DNA of 54,263 bases from a bacterium. GTDB lineage: Bacteria > Calditrichota > Calditrichia > RBG-13-44-9 > J042. The notes beneath the pieces are model-generated. The model saw only the letters and a list, made by a program, of their open reading frames with translations, did not search any database and was not told where the DNA came from. Shown piece by piece: positions 7,268 to 16,038 of this stretch; position 1 is the first letter of the stretch, and the number at the start of each line of letters is the position of its first letter. The stretch lies in the NCBI GenBank assembly GCA_015485355.1, contig WFTQ01000089.1, positions 1 through 54,263 of the forward strand, written 5' to 3'. Made by a program: the position numbers and the translations under genes.

Positions 7268-8437
7268 TCAGGGGACGACAATTCGGGGAATGTTCCAGTT
7301 GATGCGGGTCACGACCTCGTAATTGATGGTGCCGATTAAAGCCGCCAGATGCTCGGCGCGAATCTGTTCCGCCCCTTGCCGGCCGATCAACACCACCTCA
7401 TCTTCCAGTTGAACCTCCGGGATGTCGGTCACATCCACCATGGTCAGATTCATACAAATGCGCCCCCGCACCGGAGCCCGCTTTCCCCGGATCAGCACAT
7501 AACTCTGGTTCGATAGACGCCGGTCATATCCATCCGCATAACCGACCGGCAGTATGGCAATACGAGAGGGACGAGTGGTCTGATAGGTGCATCCGTAACC
7601 GATGTAACTTCGGGCCGGCACATCCTTTATTTGCACCACCCGAGTTTTCCAGCTTAACACCGGCCGCAACACATCCTCTCCATTTTCGGTGAACCGAATT
7701 TTATACGAAAGAAACGTTTCCCGAGAAGGCCAGAGCCCATACTGACTGATTCCTAACCGCACCATATCGAAATGGGTTTCCGGAAACAGTAAAACCGCGG
7801 CCGAACAGGCGGTATGCATTTTGAAACGTGGAAATCCATGTCGCCGGATGAACGCCGCCAGCTCCCGGAACCGCTGCAACTGATATTGGGCGTATTCATG
7901 ACTGGTGGTATCCTCAATATTCGCAAAATGAGTGTATACGCCCTCCAGTCGCACCAATGGCATTCGTCGGATTGCTTCCAGAAAACCGGGAAGACTTTCC
8001 GAATCAATTCCCTGGCGATAGGTACCGGTTTCCAATTTCAGGTGAACCGAAACCGTCTGTTGCAAGCGGCGGGACACGGCGTCCAGCTCCGCCAGGTCTT
8101 CCCGATTAAAGACCACCAGGCGGAAACCGCCCTGAACGGCCTCTTCCATCCGTACCAGAGGAACATGGCTCATGACCAGAACGTTCTGCTGAAATCCCGC
8201 CCGGCGAAGGTTTAAAGCTTCTTCCAGCGAATGCACGCAAAAAGAGTCTGCACCATGGGCTGTGGCCAGACGGGCGATGGGCTCCCAGCCGTGGCCGTAG
8301 GCATTGGCCTTTACCACAACGGCCAGCTCCACCCTCTCACCAATCTTCTGCCGGAAAAAACGCAAGTTACCGGCGTAGGCAGATTCGGAAATCTCCACCC
8401 AGGTAAGCCGGTGACGAAGCGTGTCGCCCGTTTGCAT
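7268..8437 (-). CDS. alr: alanine racemase, 389 aa
   Basis: A PLP enzyme that interconverts L- and D-alanine for peptidoglycan synthesis in the cytoplasm. The cofactor lysine is K43 in the AVVVKANAYGHG signature. The second catalytic base is Y281 in the IGYGCTY motif, contributed across the dimer. R141 (GTYRQGI) and the C-terminal GRICMNLTMVD motif are also conserved. The length is normal. It follows the barrel gene at 8478-10256 by 40 nt. A GGGGAA lies upstream of the ATG. Confidence 0.96.
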   Translation of the reverse strand: MQTGDTLRHRLTWVEISESAYAGNLRFFRQKIGERVELAVVVKANAYGHGWEPIARLATAHGADSFCVHSLEEALNLRRAGFQQNVLVMSHVPLVRMEEAVQGGFRLVVFNREDLAELDAVSRRLQQTVSVHLKLETGTYRQGIDSESLPGFLEAIRRMPLVRLEGVYTHFANIEDTTSHEYAQYQLQRFRELAAFIRRHGFPRFKMHTACSAAVLLFPETHFDMVRLGISQYGLWPSRETFLSYKIRFTENGEDVLRPVLSWKTRVVQIKDVPARSYIGYGCTYQTTRPSRIAILPVGYADGYDRRLSNQSYVLIRGKRAPVRGRICMNLTMVDVTDIPEVQLEDEVVLIGRQGAEQIRAEHLAALIGTINYEVVTRINWNIPRIVVP

Positions 8438-8477
8438 CTCGAGTTCCCCGTTTTAGACGTTTGCCCCAGGGTTTCCC

Positions 8478-10256
8478 TCAGTCAAACAACGTCCATCGGA
8501 TGCCCATGCGAAACAACCGATACAACTCCCCGGTTCCTTCCACAATGACATAATCGGTGGACAACATGTTTTCCCACACAAAATACAGGGTTGCCGATCG
8601 AATTCGGGCAAGCAATCGGAAATCGAAAACCGGATAGGGACCCTTCATTTGCCGCTGCATACGAAACTGATGCAACAGCCGGTCGAAAGCGATTCCGGGA
8701 AAACGGTCTATCCAGTGGGCGATAAAGATGCCGTTCATTTTCAGGGCCTGATTAAAGAACGACCGTTTAAATCCGATTTCGGCGACCCAGTTCCAGCGGG
8801 GGGCAAAAGCCGTGCGAAAGCCATCGTTATAGGTAATGTGCTGCCGAATCCACAACGTAGGCCGCTGCCAGTTAAGCCCGAGGGTGAACCCCTGATTGCC
8901 AAAGGACCGCCGGCGCCAGACATCGGAGCTGGAGAGAAAAACGGGATAGTTTTGGGTAGACAGGCGAAACCCCTCGGCTCGAAGGGCAACATGCCGCCCC
9001 CGCCATTCGAGCGTCAGTTGCCGCCCTTTCTGAACAATGAAGCGGCCTGTGGGGGCATTGGGGAAAGAATCCCCGGAAAAGGTTCGCCAGAGCAGAGCGG
9101 CGGGTCGGGGTTGCTCGAAGACGGCGGCATGTAAACGCACTCGTTTCGTCTTCAGAACGACATGGACGGCAAACTGTTTCCCCCAGCGATATTCGCTATG
9201 ATAAAAAAGTCCATAGCGGAACCGGGTCTCCATCCAGGAACGTTTCTGGAAAAACTCCACCCATCCCCATTGCCGCCATTCTCGATGCCTCCGCCAGTAT
9301 CGCCGCCCCCGGCTTTGAATGCCCTCCATTTCCAGGACCCATCGCAGCCCTCCCCCGCCAAAATGCCGGAAATACTTCAGAGATTGCCCCAACACGGTGG
9401 CCCGGAAATCCCGCTGCAATCGACCGACTTCCCAGTATTGATCCGTATACCAGCGCAAACGGGGCGTCCAGATCAGCGAATCGGTTGCGAACATTTTCCG
9501 GGAAAAATCGATCCATAAAAAATTGGTAACACTCTTGAACCGGTCGGTACGAAACACCAAAAGGTTTTGTGGAGGCATATTAAACCGATGACGCAACTGC
9601 CAGAAATTCACATCGGCCCGCCAGCCATACGGCAACCGAAACAGAAAACGAACCTGATATGTATTCACCTGTATTTTGGAATAATCCCCCGGTTCCGTCC
9701 CATCCCTTAAAAAATTATTCCCCGCCAATTGAAAAAATTGCCCCGGACGAAAATATTCCGTAAAATCGATATCGATATACGAAAGGCGAGTAATATAGTC
9801 CTGAAAATAGGTAATGATCGAGGTTGGAGCCTGGCTCACGGGCCCCTCATTCCGATATACCCCTCTCCCCCATCCGGACATCAGGGAATCGCTTTGAATC
9901 CGATGATGAGGGGTGGTCTGTTCGTTCCACATCCCCAACACCGGATTTTCCAGGGAAAAACCATTATAACCCTGTTTCAGAAAACCCGGAGGCATGCCCC
10001 GAAAACCGCTGACGTAAAACCGACCTTTCTGAGCCAGCGACAAGGGGAGAAAATCGCTCCCGTAAAAACGATATTCTTCCCGGGTGATGAACGAATAAAA
10101 ATAATCCGGCCCCGGCAAGGGCCGATTCCCCGGAGGGTGCTGATCCGCCAAACCGACGCCGGCAAGGCCCATCCCGAGGACCAGGAGGGTAACCCATCGA
10201 ATTCCCCGGAGGGCACGGATCTCTTGGGGCGAATCCTTGTTGTACCATCTTCCCAT
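8478..10256 (-). CDS. large outer-membrane beta-barrel protein, 592 aa
   Basis: After a signal-like segment at residues 16-37 (ending G-V-G-L-A-D), the protein is a long succession of aromatic, alternating beta strands rich in Trp, Arg, Tyr and Phe. It ends R-M-G-I-R-W-T-L-F-D. This is typical of the 'putative porin' barrels of FCB bacteria. No plug, TonB box or enzymatic motif is visible. It is transcribed divergently from another large barrel (10450-12369), so the two may function together. The start lacks a good Shine-Dalgarno. The substrate is unknown. Confidence 0.75.
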   Translation of the reverse strand: MGRWYNKDSPQEIRALRGIRWVTLLVLGMGLAGVGLADQHPPGNRPLPGPDYFYSFITREEYRFYGSDFLPLSLAQKGRFYVSGFRGMPPGFLKQGYNGFSLENPVLGMWNEQTTPHHRIQSDSLMSGWGRGVYRNEGPVSQAPTSIITYFQDYITRLSYIDIDFTEYFRPGQFFQLAGNNFLRDGTEPGDYSKIQVNTYQVRFLFRLPYGWRADVNFWQLRHRFNMPPQNLLVFRTDRFKSVTNFLWIDFSRKMFATDSLIWTPRLRWYTDQYWEVGRLQRDFRATVLGQSLKYFRHFGGGGLRWVLEMEGIQSRGRRYWRRHREWRQWGWVEFFQKRSWMETRFRYGLFYHSEYRWGKQFAVHVVLKTKRVRLHAAVFEQPRPAALLWRTFSGDSFPNAPTGRFIVQKGRQLTLEWRGRHVALRAEGFRLSTQNYPVFLSSSDVWRRRSFGNQGFTLGLNWQRPTLWIRQHITYNDGFRTAFAPRWNWVAEIGFKRSFFNQALKMNGIFIAHWIDRFPGIAFDRLLHQFRMQRQMKGPYPVFDFRLLARIRSATLYFVWENMLSTDYVIVEGTGELYRLFRMGIRWTLFD

Positions 10257-10323
10257 GATTTTTCAAATATAGGAAGGCAGGCGCCGATTTTACCACAAAA
10301 TTCCAAAAAAGACCGGCCGATTA

Positions 10324-10352
10324 TTGTCCCGATCGTCGTGCCTTCGTATATT
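10324..10352 (+). promoter_or_regulatory. sigma-70-type promoter for the HHH-barrel gene
   Basis: TTGTCC (10324-10329) and TATATT (10347-10352) are separated by exactly 17 nt, matching 4/6 and 5/6 of the consensus. The predicted transcript start near 10359 supports the later ATG at 10450 as the start of translation. Confidence 0.55.
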
Positions 10353-10449
10353 ATGGCAGCCTATCGCAATGGTTCTACCCTTTACCATACAGGGAAGCAT
10401 AACGCTCGGGATAGAGCCCCTTATTCGGGAAAACATCGGCCAGGGTTTC

Positions 10450-12369
10450 ATGTACCAGAAACGGGGATATCTGTTACCCTTTCTGTTAATTTTTGGACTC
10501 CATTCCGGCCAGGGTCAGGACAGCCTGAATATCGAGCAATTCTTGGAAAGCTTCCAGGTGGAAGTGTTGCCCCAATCCGATATGCTCCTTCAGTTACAGG
10601 AGCTCATGGAGCAACCGGTGGATGTCAATCGAGCGCGGTTTCAGGACCTCATGCGAATTCCCTTTCTGGACGCTTCCACGGCCCTGGCGATTCTGGCTTA
10701 CCGGGAGCGCCAGGGCCGCATCCGGGACATTGCGGAGCTCAGCCGCATACCCGGGATCTCATCATCGTATTTCAAATTATTGCGTCCCTTCCTGCGCCTG
10801 GACAGTCCCTCTACCCCACCACGCCTGACTTATCGGTTGCAACTTCGTAAGAATTGGCCGCTTGCCCGAGGATTTCGGGAACAATACTATGCCGGCAATC
10901 CATTCTACGTTTTTCACAAGTTCCGGTACCATTCCGGCGACACCTGGCAATTGCGACTGGTGTGGGAAAAAGACGCCGGAGAAGCCAACTGGTTCGACTT
11001 CGGTTCCTTCTCATTGTACTACCATCCCCGGAGGAAAAACTGGCGATTCCTGATAGGGGACTACAACATTCGGCTGGGACAGGGACTGGTGCTCAACCGG
11101 GCCTATGGGTCCCCCCTGTACGCAGAGAGTGCTCAACTCTTTCGAGAATCGATATATCATTGGGCCCCCAAATTTTCTGTCAATGAGTGGGCCTATCTCC
11201 GGGGCGGCCTGCTGGAATATCGGACAGGCAGGACGGGGCTTCTGGCTTATTATTCCGACCTGCGGCGGGATGCGACCATAGGGACGGACACCCGCTTAAT
11301 TCGCCGCATCGAAACCAGTGGGCTTCACCGAACCCCCGGAGAGCGAGCCAAAGAAAACAACCTCCGGGAGACTCTCGCGGGGGGAGCCCTGCGGCTGCTG
11401 GGTCGCCAGTGGCACCTTATCTTCGCCGTAACCACGATCCATTATTCCCTTCCGGTAATGCGGACGTGGGGGATTCCCGCCGGCCGCTGGACGTATGCCT
11501 CCCTGGCGCACCAACTAACCCGTTCGCCGGCCCGCTGGACAGGCGAAACGGTCTTACTCCAGGGAAAGGTGCCGGCATTCCGGCAAGCATTCTTGCTGCA
11601 GCAAGATGCTTTCTCTTATGGCGTGGCGGTTTACTATTCCCACCCCCAATTCTGGGCCTTCCATGGCAGAGAATTCGGAGAAATGTCCCGCGCGCCCGGG
11701 AACCGGGTCGGCTTTTTTCTACAAACCCGCTGGAAGCCAACGGGTGGAACCACCCTGGCCGCATTGTATCATCAATATCAGCCGGTTCGTCCTCTCCAGA
11801 CCTTCCGTCAAATGCGGAAAACCCTCCAAATGCAGTGGAATTATGCCCTACAGCAAACCGATTTTTTATTGCGGTGGACGGTGAAAAGGATGCCTTATCC
11901 GACCCCCCGCTCCCCCATCCTGGAACAACGGCATGAATGGCGATTCCAATGGCGGGCCCGGCCGGCCGCACCGGTAACCGTCTCCCAGCGGGTGGAAATC
12001 ACCCGCTGGCAAATTCGGGGACGATTTCAGAAAGGCTACGGCATCTCTTTTTTCCAGCATCTCTCCTTCCGCCCCACCCGAGGGTGGCAATTGGAATTGC
12101 GATGGTCCCAATTTCATATCCCCGACTATTCCCTTCGACAATACGAATATGAACCCGATTTACCTGATAACTTTCGGGTCTCTCTCTGGAACGGCCGAGG
12201 CTACCGCTGGTTCCTCCTCCTAAAATGCCAATCCGGCGCCCGAATGCGATGGTATCTGAAAATAGGAGAGCGCTTCTATCCAGATGCCTCTACCCTGGGC
12301 AGCCATTGGGAGCAAATTTCAGACAATCGAATCTTTGATCTCCGCTTGCAATGCCAGTTGAACCTGTAA
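10450..12369 (+). CDS. helix-hairpin-helix plus outer-membrane barrel protein, 639 aa
   Basis: I place the start at 10450 because it begins a proper signal peptide (YQKRGYLLPFLLIFGLHSGQG). The open frame runs further upstream but into the promoter. About residues 55-125 form a ComEA-like tandem helix-hairpin-helix: P-V-D-V-N-R-A-R-F-Q-D-L-M-R-I-P-F-L is followed by A-L-A-I-L-A-Y-R-E-R-Q-G-R-I-R-D and S-R-I-P-G-I. Such domains normally bind the DNA backbone. The remaining ~510 residues are aromatic, alternating beta strands ending L-R-L-Q-C-Q-L-N-L, indicating a large barrel. The combination suggests periplasmic or surface DNA handling or protein contact at the outer membrane, but this is inference. 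Confidence 0.75.
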   Translation: MYQKRGYLLPFLLIFGLHSGQGQDSLNIEQFLESFQVEVLPQSDMLLQLQELMEQPVDVNRARFQDLMRIPFLDASTALAILAYRERQGRIRDIAELSRIPGISSSYFKLLRPFLRLDSPSTPPRLTYRLQLRKNWPLARGFREQYYAGNPFYVFHKFRYHSGDTWQLRLVWEKDAGEANWFDFGSFSLYYHPRRKNWRFLIGDYNIRLGQGLVLNRAYGSPLYAESAQLFRESIYHWAPKFSVNEWAYLRGGLLEYRTGRTGLLAYYSDLRRDATIGTDTRLIRRIETSGLHRTPGERAKENNLRETLAGGALRLLGRQWHLIFAVTTIHYSLPVMRTWGIPAGRWTYASLAHQLTRSPARWTGETVLLQGKVPAFRQAFLLQQDAFSYGVAVYYSHPQFWAFHGREFGEMSRAPGNRVGFFLQTRWKPTGGTTLAALYHQYQPVRPLQTFRQMRKTLQMQWNYALQQTDFLLRWTVKRMPYPTPRSPILEQRHEWRFQWRARPAAPVTVSQRVEITRWQIRGRFQKGYGISFFQHLSFRPTRGWQLELRWSQFHIPDYSLRQYEYEPDLPDNFRVSLWNGRGYRWFLLLKCQSGARMRWYLKIGERFYPDASTLGSHWEQISDNRIFDLRLQCQLNL

Positions 12370-12442
12370 TCCATCCGAACCGGCACAACTTCCCCAACAG
12401 AGCCACGGGTTTGCAGGGCTTGCCAGCACACCCGGCAACCAC

Positions 12443-12455
12443 CCCGACCGGGGCG
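12443..12455 (+). terminator. small GC-rich hairpin after the HHH-barrel gene
   Basis: CCCC-GACC-GGGG forms a compact stem-loop about 75 nt past the stop. There is no T-tract, so termination is only possible. Confidence 0.25.
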
Positions 12456-12528
12456 CTCCGGCGAGTTCCAGTCCCCGAATTTGTGAAATTGATTTATAGA
12501 TTTAATCAAACCTTTCGATGATTGTGAA

Positions 12529-13962
12529 ATGAACAAAAAAGTTGAAGTTCCTATGGACGTACCCAAACATACCACCCAAAAACCCGAACGTCCTTTCTTC
12601 GAAAAAGAGGTGCGGTGTCCCATTTGCGGGCAGCCCTCCGTGCATCGCTATTTGAGAGATTATACCTACATTGTGGACCGCCAGGAAGAAGATATGTTCA
12701 TTGCCAAATATCACTGGCGAAAGAAAGAATTCGAAAAATACAATATTTACTTCTTTTACCTCTGGCATTGCCCCCGTTGCATGTTCACGGAAGAAAAACG
12801 CCTCTTTTTAACCCCCCCGGAAAAGCAGAAACTTGCAGCCTTTAGCGACTTAAAAAACAAATACCTGGAACACGCCCCCCACTCGGGATTTCTTCACTTT
12901 ATACAACAACACATGGAATACCCTGCAGAAGACATCCCCCATCAACTCAACCTGCATTTTGTGGCTACCTATATTCAACTTATTCCGGAAGAATACGGCC
13001 GCAACCCGGAAAAGATCGCCCGCTTTTTTCTGCGCATCTCCTGGCTGTATCGGATGGCAAACCAGGACGAGACCGATTACGATGCCGAGCCGGCCATCAA
13101 GAGTTATTTTGAACAACACGAGCTGATCCAATCGCACTTGATGAATACGCTGCACAATGTGGAAAATATGAACCTGTGGATAGACGAACAGGTGCGGAAT
13201 GGCAGGTCCGCGGCTGTGCGTAACTTGTGGGAATCGCATCGGAAACAATTTCAGGAAATCTATCAAACCATTACCAATCATATGGATCCGATCCTGGCGG
13301 CGGTGCAACAATACTTTACCCTGGGTAAAATGCTGCAACAAGAATACGAAAAAATGCATAAAAACCCTCTAAACCTTCCTTTTCACGGATTCCCAACATT
13401 TCGTGTTTTTTTAGAAGAGGCTAAGAATTTCTGGCCCGATTTACCGACTACGGAGTCGGAGGCCATTGCCAAAGCGGTTCAGTTTTATAAGGACGTCATC
13501 CATTACAAATTGTACGATAATCAACTTTCGAAGATGTTCAACACCTTTAAAATGATTATTCACCTGACCGAACGGTTGGAGCATTACTCCGAAAGCCTGA
13601 AATACGCCCGTTTGTTGCAACGGCATTTGCAGCTGGCGGTGGATAATGTATCCCGTAAGGTGCATTCCCTGGAAAAGGTAAAGGACACCCACCAGGCACT
13701 GAGACAGTATCGCCATTCCCTTAGTCGATTAAAAGAACACCTGAAAAAAGCCAATCATCTGGAAGATCATGTTTTGCGGAAGAAAATTGAACACGACGAA
13801 AAGATCGCCCGGCAGATATTCATTGCCAATCGGGACCTGGCACCGGAAAAACTGCGGGATCTACTGGAAGCGGCCGATATTGAACCCAGCGTGATCGAAA
13901 AATACATTACCGAATTGAAGAAAGAAAAGAAGAAGGGCATTTTCCAGCTTTTTAAATTTTAA
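12529..13962 (+). CDS. DUF2225 protein with two zinc-knuckle cysteine pairs, 477 aa
   Basis: The N-terminus carries C30-P-I-C33 and C81-P-R-C84, spaced as in DUF2225 (PF09986), a probable zinc-ribbon region. A long helical part follows with TPR-like character, and the C-terminus is Lys-rich and coiled-coil-like (I-T-E-L-K-K-E-K-K-K-G). It is predicted cytoplasmic. The function of the family is not established. The ATG at 12529 has no clear Shine-Dalgarno; the next in-frame ATG (residue 9) is an alternative. It stands as a single gene. Confidence 0.8.
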   Translation: MNKKVEVPMDVPKHTTQKPERPFFEKEVRCPICGQPSVHRYLRDYTYIVDRQEEDMFIAKYHWRKKEFEKYNIYFFYLWHCPRCMFTEEKRLFLTPPEKQKLAAFSDLKNKYLEHAPHSGFLHFIQQHMEYPAEDIPHQLNLHFVATYIQLIPEEYGRNPEKIARFFLRISWLYRMANQDETDYDAEPAIKSYFEQHELIQSHLMNTLHNVENMNLWIDEQVRNGRSAAVRNLWESHRKQFQEIYQTITNHMDPILAAVQQYFTLGKMLQQEYEKMHKNPLNLPFHGFPTFRVFLEEAKNFWPDLPTTESEAIAKAVQFYKDVIHYKLYDNQLSKMFNTFKMIIHLTERLEHYSESLKYARLLQRHLQLAVDNVSRKVHSLEKVKDTHQALRQYRHSLSRLKEHLKKANHLEDHVLRKKIEHDEKIARQIFIANRDLAPEKLRDLLEAADIEPSVIEKYITELKKEKKKGIFQLFKF

Positions 13963-14241
13963 CCCGGTTCGACGGCCTCCCCAACCCCCTCTCCCAAAAA
14001 AGAAGGTCTTTTGACAGAAAACAGTTCCCTTGCGGGATGGATTGAAATGCCATTTTTTCTAAAAATCCCTCGCGAAGCGATGGGATGCCCAGAGAAACAT
14101 GACGCCCTGCGCTCAGCATGCCAGGCGGCAGAGCGGTTGCGTCATCACGAACCCCGCCCGCGGCGGGACTTAGAATGACAGCAGAGGAGGCGTTGCCGGG
14201 CCGGCCACCTCCCAGGGATGGCGCCCTGCCGGGCGCACCAT
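13963..14241. other. intergenic region with a degenerate interspersed repeat
   Basis: No gene is seen. Read on the minus strand, 14040-14180 resembles a worn copy of the palindromic TGTCATTCTGAGxCCCGCC-type interspersed elements seen in many environmental bacterial genomes: TGTCATTCTAAG, then a CCCGCC-GCG-GGCGGG hairpin (14153-14167), then GCTGAGCGCAGGGCGTCATG and ATCGCTTCGCGAGGGAT. A second hairpin, GCGCCC-TGCC-GGGCGC, is at 14221-14236. Confidence 0.4.
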
Positions 14242-14270
14242 AAAAAAAGGCTCCTCGCGGTGAGGAGCCT
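14242..14270 (-). terminator. strong intrinsic terminator
   Basis: A perfect 9-bp stem (14248-14256 AGGCTCCTC with 14262-14270 GAGGAGCCT, 5-nt loop) is followed on the minus strand by seven T. It ends the transcript carrying the 14504-15148 barrel gene and the small gene 14300-14491. Confidence 0.88.
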
Positions 14271-14299
14271 CGGTACGGAGCCATTTATCTTCAAAGGCA

Positions 14300-14491
14300 T
14301 CACCATCGGCCCTTGCGATTCCAGAAGACATGCCCTTTTTCGAAGGTGTGGTTTTTACCCCCTACTCCGGCATGACGCAAAATCTTCATATGCTGCATGC
14401 TCCATGCCTGGGTAAATTGGGGATTACGGAACACCCCTCGGTTGATACTCCGGATACGCTGCTTCTCATTCCCCTTGAAGAAGGCAGCCAT
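14300..14491 (-). CDS. probable small basic protein, 63 aa
   Basis: This short frame begins 13 nt after the stop of the barrel gene. A strong AGGGGGGGTG Shine-Dalgarno lies about 5 nt before its ATG, and it ends 30 nt before a strong terminator. That layout argues for a real gene. The product is basic and rich in Arg, Lys, His, Asn, Phe and Trp (ends F-W-N-R-K-G-R-W), with no cysteine, no signal peptide and no membrane segment. I do not recognise it. It could be a nucleic-acid-binding or ribosome-associated peptide, but the sequence does not show which. Confidence 0.5.
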   Translation of the reverse strand: MAAFFKGNEKQRIRSINRGVFRNPQFTQAWSMQHMKILRHAGVGGKNHTFEKGHVFWNRKGRW

Positions 14492-14503
14492 GGGTCACCC
14501 CCC

Positions 14504-15148
14504 CTATTTTGATTTATCGCCTAAATTCACCCCAAACTCGATATTGATCTCAAAAGCGGAATGATTTTTTTTGAAGGCAATTTCTTTGGGAAAAATGGCA
14601 TAACGGTATTGGGGACGGATACTGACAAAATAATTCTCCCGGCTGATAAATTCCACACCAAAACCCGCCACCAGGTTGTAAGTGACCCCGTATTCGGTTT
14701 TGGGATCGCCCAAACGGAAAAATTCGTAGTACCGTTTATCAGGCACATTAATACCCACAATAGCCCCTGCCTGAAAGATGAGATGAGGACGAAAATTGTC
14801 CTCGATGGTATGGGCAAAAAGCCGCTTCTTTACTTCCAGATTCACCGGGATGAAAAACAACTGGCTATATCGATTAAACGAGTAGGCGAATCCGTAGTAT
14901 GGGTCAATATATTGATATTCCCGATCGCCGCGCATGATAAAGAATTCCGCATTCGCCCCCACGTTAATAAAATCGGGCAACGCCAGACGATAAAACCCAC
15001 CGATTCCAAAACCCGACATGGACAATACCACCGTCATTCCGCTTTGATTGTTGTGGGTTGGTGGATTCTCGTCCTCGACAAATATCTGGGCCCCTCCGGG
15101 GAGGGAAAATCCTATCACAAGCCATAACCCGACAATAATCCTGATCAT
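14504..15148 (-). CDS. outer-membrane beta-barrel protein, 214 aa
   Basis: A signal peptide (residues 1-20, ending P-G-G-A-Q) is followed by about eight amphipathic beta strands such as G-F-G-I-G-G-F-Y-R-L-A-L and Y-N-L-V-A-G-F-G-V-E-F. The last strand ends F-E-I-N-I-E-F-G-V-N-L. It is a small structural or porin-like barrel of the OmpA-N/PF13505 type without further domains. GAGGA lies upstream of the ATG. It sits 89 nt downstream of ssb on the same strand. Not obviously related to the barrel at 123-770 beyond fold. Confidence 0.75.
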   Translation of the reverse strand: MIRIIVGLWLVIGFSLPGGAQIFVEDENPPTHNNQSGMTVVLSMSGFGIGGFYRLALPDFINVGANAEFFIMRGDREYQYIDPYYGFAYSFNRYSQLFFIPVNLEVKKRLFAHTIEDNFRPHLIFQAGAIVGINVPDKRYYEFFRLGDPKTEYGVTYNLVAGFGVEFISRENYFVSIRPQYRYAIFPKEIAFKKNHSAFEINIEFGVNLGDKSK

Positions 15149-15237
15149 TTCGTCCTCGCGTTACCGGTTCATTGTTTTCACGCCCAATGGGGGCAGAAAG
15201 CTCCCGAAACAGGTGGGAAAAATTCCCTCCCGGATCG

Positions 15238-15672
15238 TCAAAACGGCACGTTGTCATCTGCCGGTGCATCCAGATCCTCCGGGGAGCTCAGTTCTCCCGG
15301 TTCTTCCACATCAGGGGTCGGGGTTTCTCTACCGGGGGCGGCCTCCAACAGCTGAATGGCGGTAGCAATGATCTCGGTGGTAAAACGGCGTTGCCCGCTC
15401 TGATCCTCCCAATCCCGATACCGAATCCGGCCCTCGACGTACAGACGATGGCCCTTCTTGGCATACTCCTTGACAATTTCGGCCAGCCGATTCCAGGCCA
15501 CAATGCGATGCCAGGCCGTCTCTTCCTGAGTATTGCCCTCCCGATTCTTCCAGACATGGTTGGTGGCCAGATTAAAGTTTGCCACCGGCGCACCACTGGG
15601 TGCATAGCGTATTTCGGGGTCGGCACCCAAACGACCGATAAGAATCACCTTGTTCACCGTTCCACGTGCCAT
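15238..15672 (-). CDS. ssb: single-stranded DNA-binding protein, 144 aa
   Basis: The OB-fold covers residues 1-105, beginning A-R-G-T-V-N-K-V-I-L-I-G-R-L-G-A-D-P-E, with conserved W-H-R-I-V-A-W and V-E-G-R-I-R-Y-R. A Pro/Glu/Asp-rich linker leads to the acidic tip D-D-N-V-P-F, which recruits replication and repair partners. The protein coats ssDNA as a tetramer. A GGAGGAAAT Shine-Dalgarno and a good promoter lie upstream. Confidence 0.97.
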   Translation of the reverse strand: MARGTVNKVILIGRLGADPEIRYAPSGAPVANFNLATNHVWKNREGNTQEETAWHRIVAWNRLAEIVKEYAKKGHRLYVEGRIRYRDWEDQSGQRRFTTEIIATAIQLLEAAPGRETPTPDVEEPGELSSPEDLDAPADDNVPF

Positions 15673-15712
15673 ATTTCCTCCGTTTTATTTTTGGGGTTTT
15701 AACCTTTGCCAA

Positions 15713-15740
15713 AATATAACGATTCCATTTCAAAATTCAA
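15713..15740 (-). promoter_or_regulatory. promoter of ssb
   Basis: On the minus strand TTGAAT (15740-15735) and TATATT (15718-15713) are separated by 16 nt, with the start codon about 40 nt downstream. Both boxes match sigma-70 consensus well. Confidence 0.55.
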
Positions 15741-16038
15741 ATATTTTACATGGCCAATGGCAAAATCAGCTTCCCCAATCTTTCCCGCACCTCATACCGG
15801 CGCCGGGATTTCGACCCAAGGGCATTCCCGTCCCCCCCAGGCGAACACCCCCCGTCGCAACATCCCTTCATCCCGGCATGGTTTTCCGAAAATTGCTTCC
15901 ATTCCGGGCCTCTGGTGCAGCCAATGGAAGGGAGTGCTCGACATTCCTGCATCCCAAACGCCCGCACCTTTTCAAAAAATGCTTTCCTACCGGTGCCAAA
16001 ATCTCCTATTTTGACGTTTCCAAAACCGGAGTGGAATC
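15741..16038. other. remainder of the divergent gap between ssb and the decarboxylase
   Basis: The gap is 366 nt in all (15673-16038). Apart from the ssb promoter I see only Pro-rich open frames without ribosome sites, which I take as non-coding. A GGAGTGG lies 6 nt before the plus-strand ATG at 16039. No convincing plus-strand promoter or terminator was identified. Confidence 0.5.

Noticed and set aside
9729-10850. 373-residue plus-strand frame across the divergent barrel genes
   Set aside because: It is antisense to the 592-residue barrel gene, is Pro/Gly/His-rich and crosses the promoter; a shadow frame.
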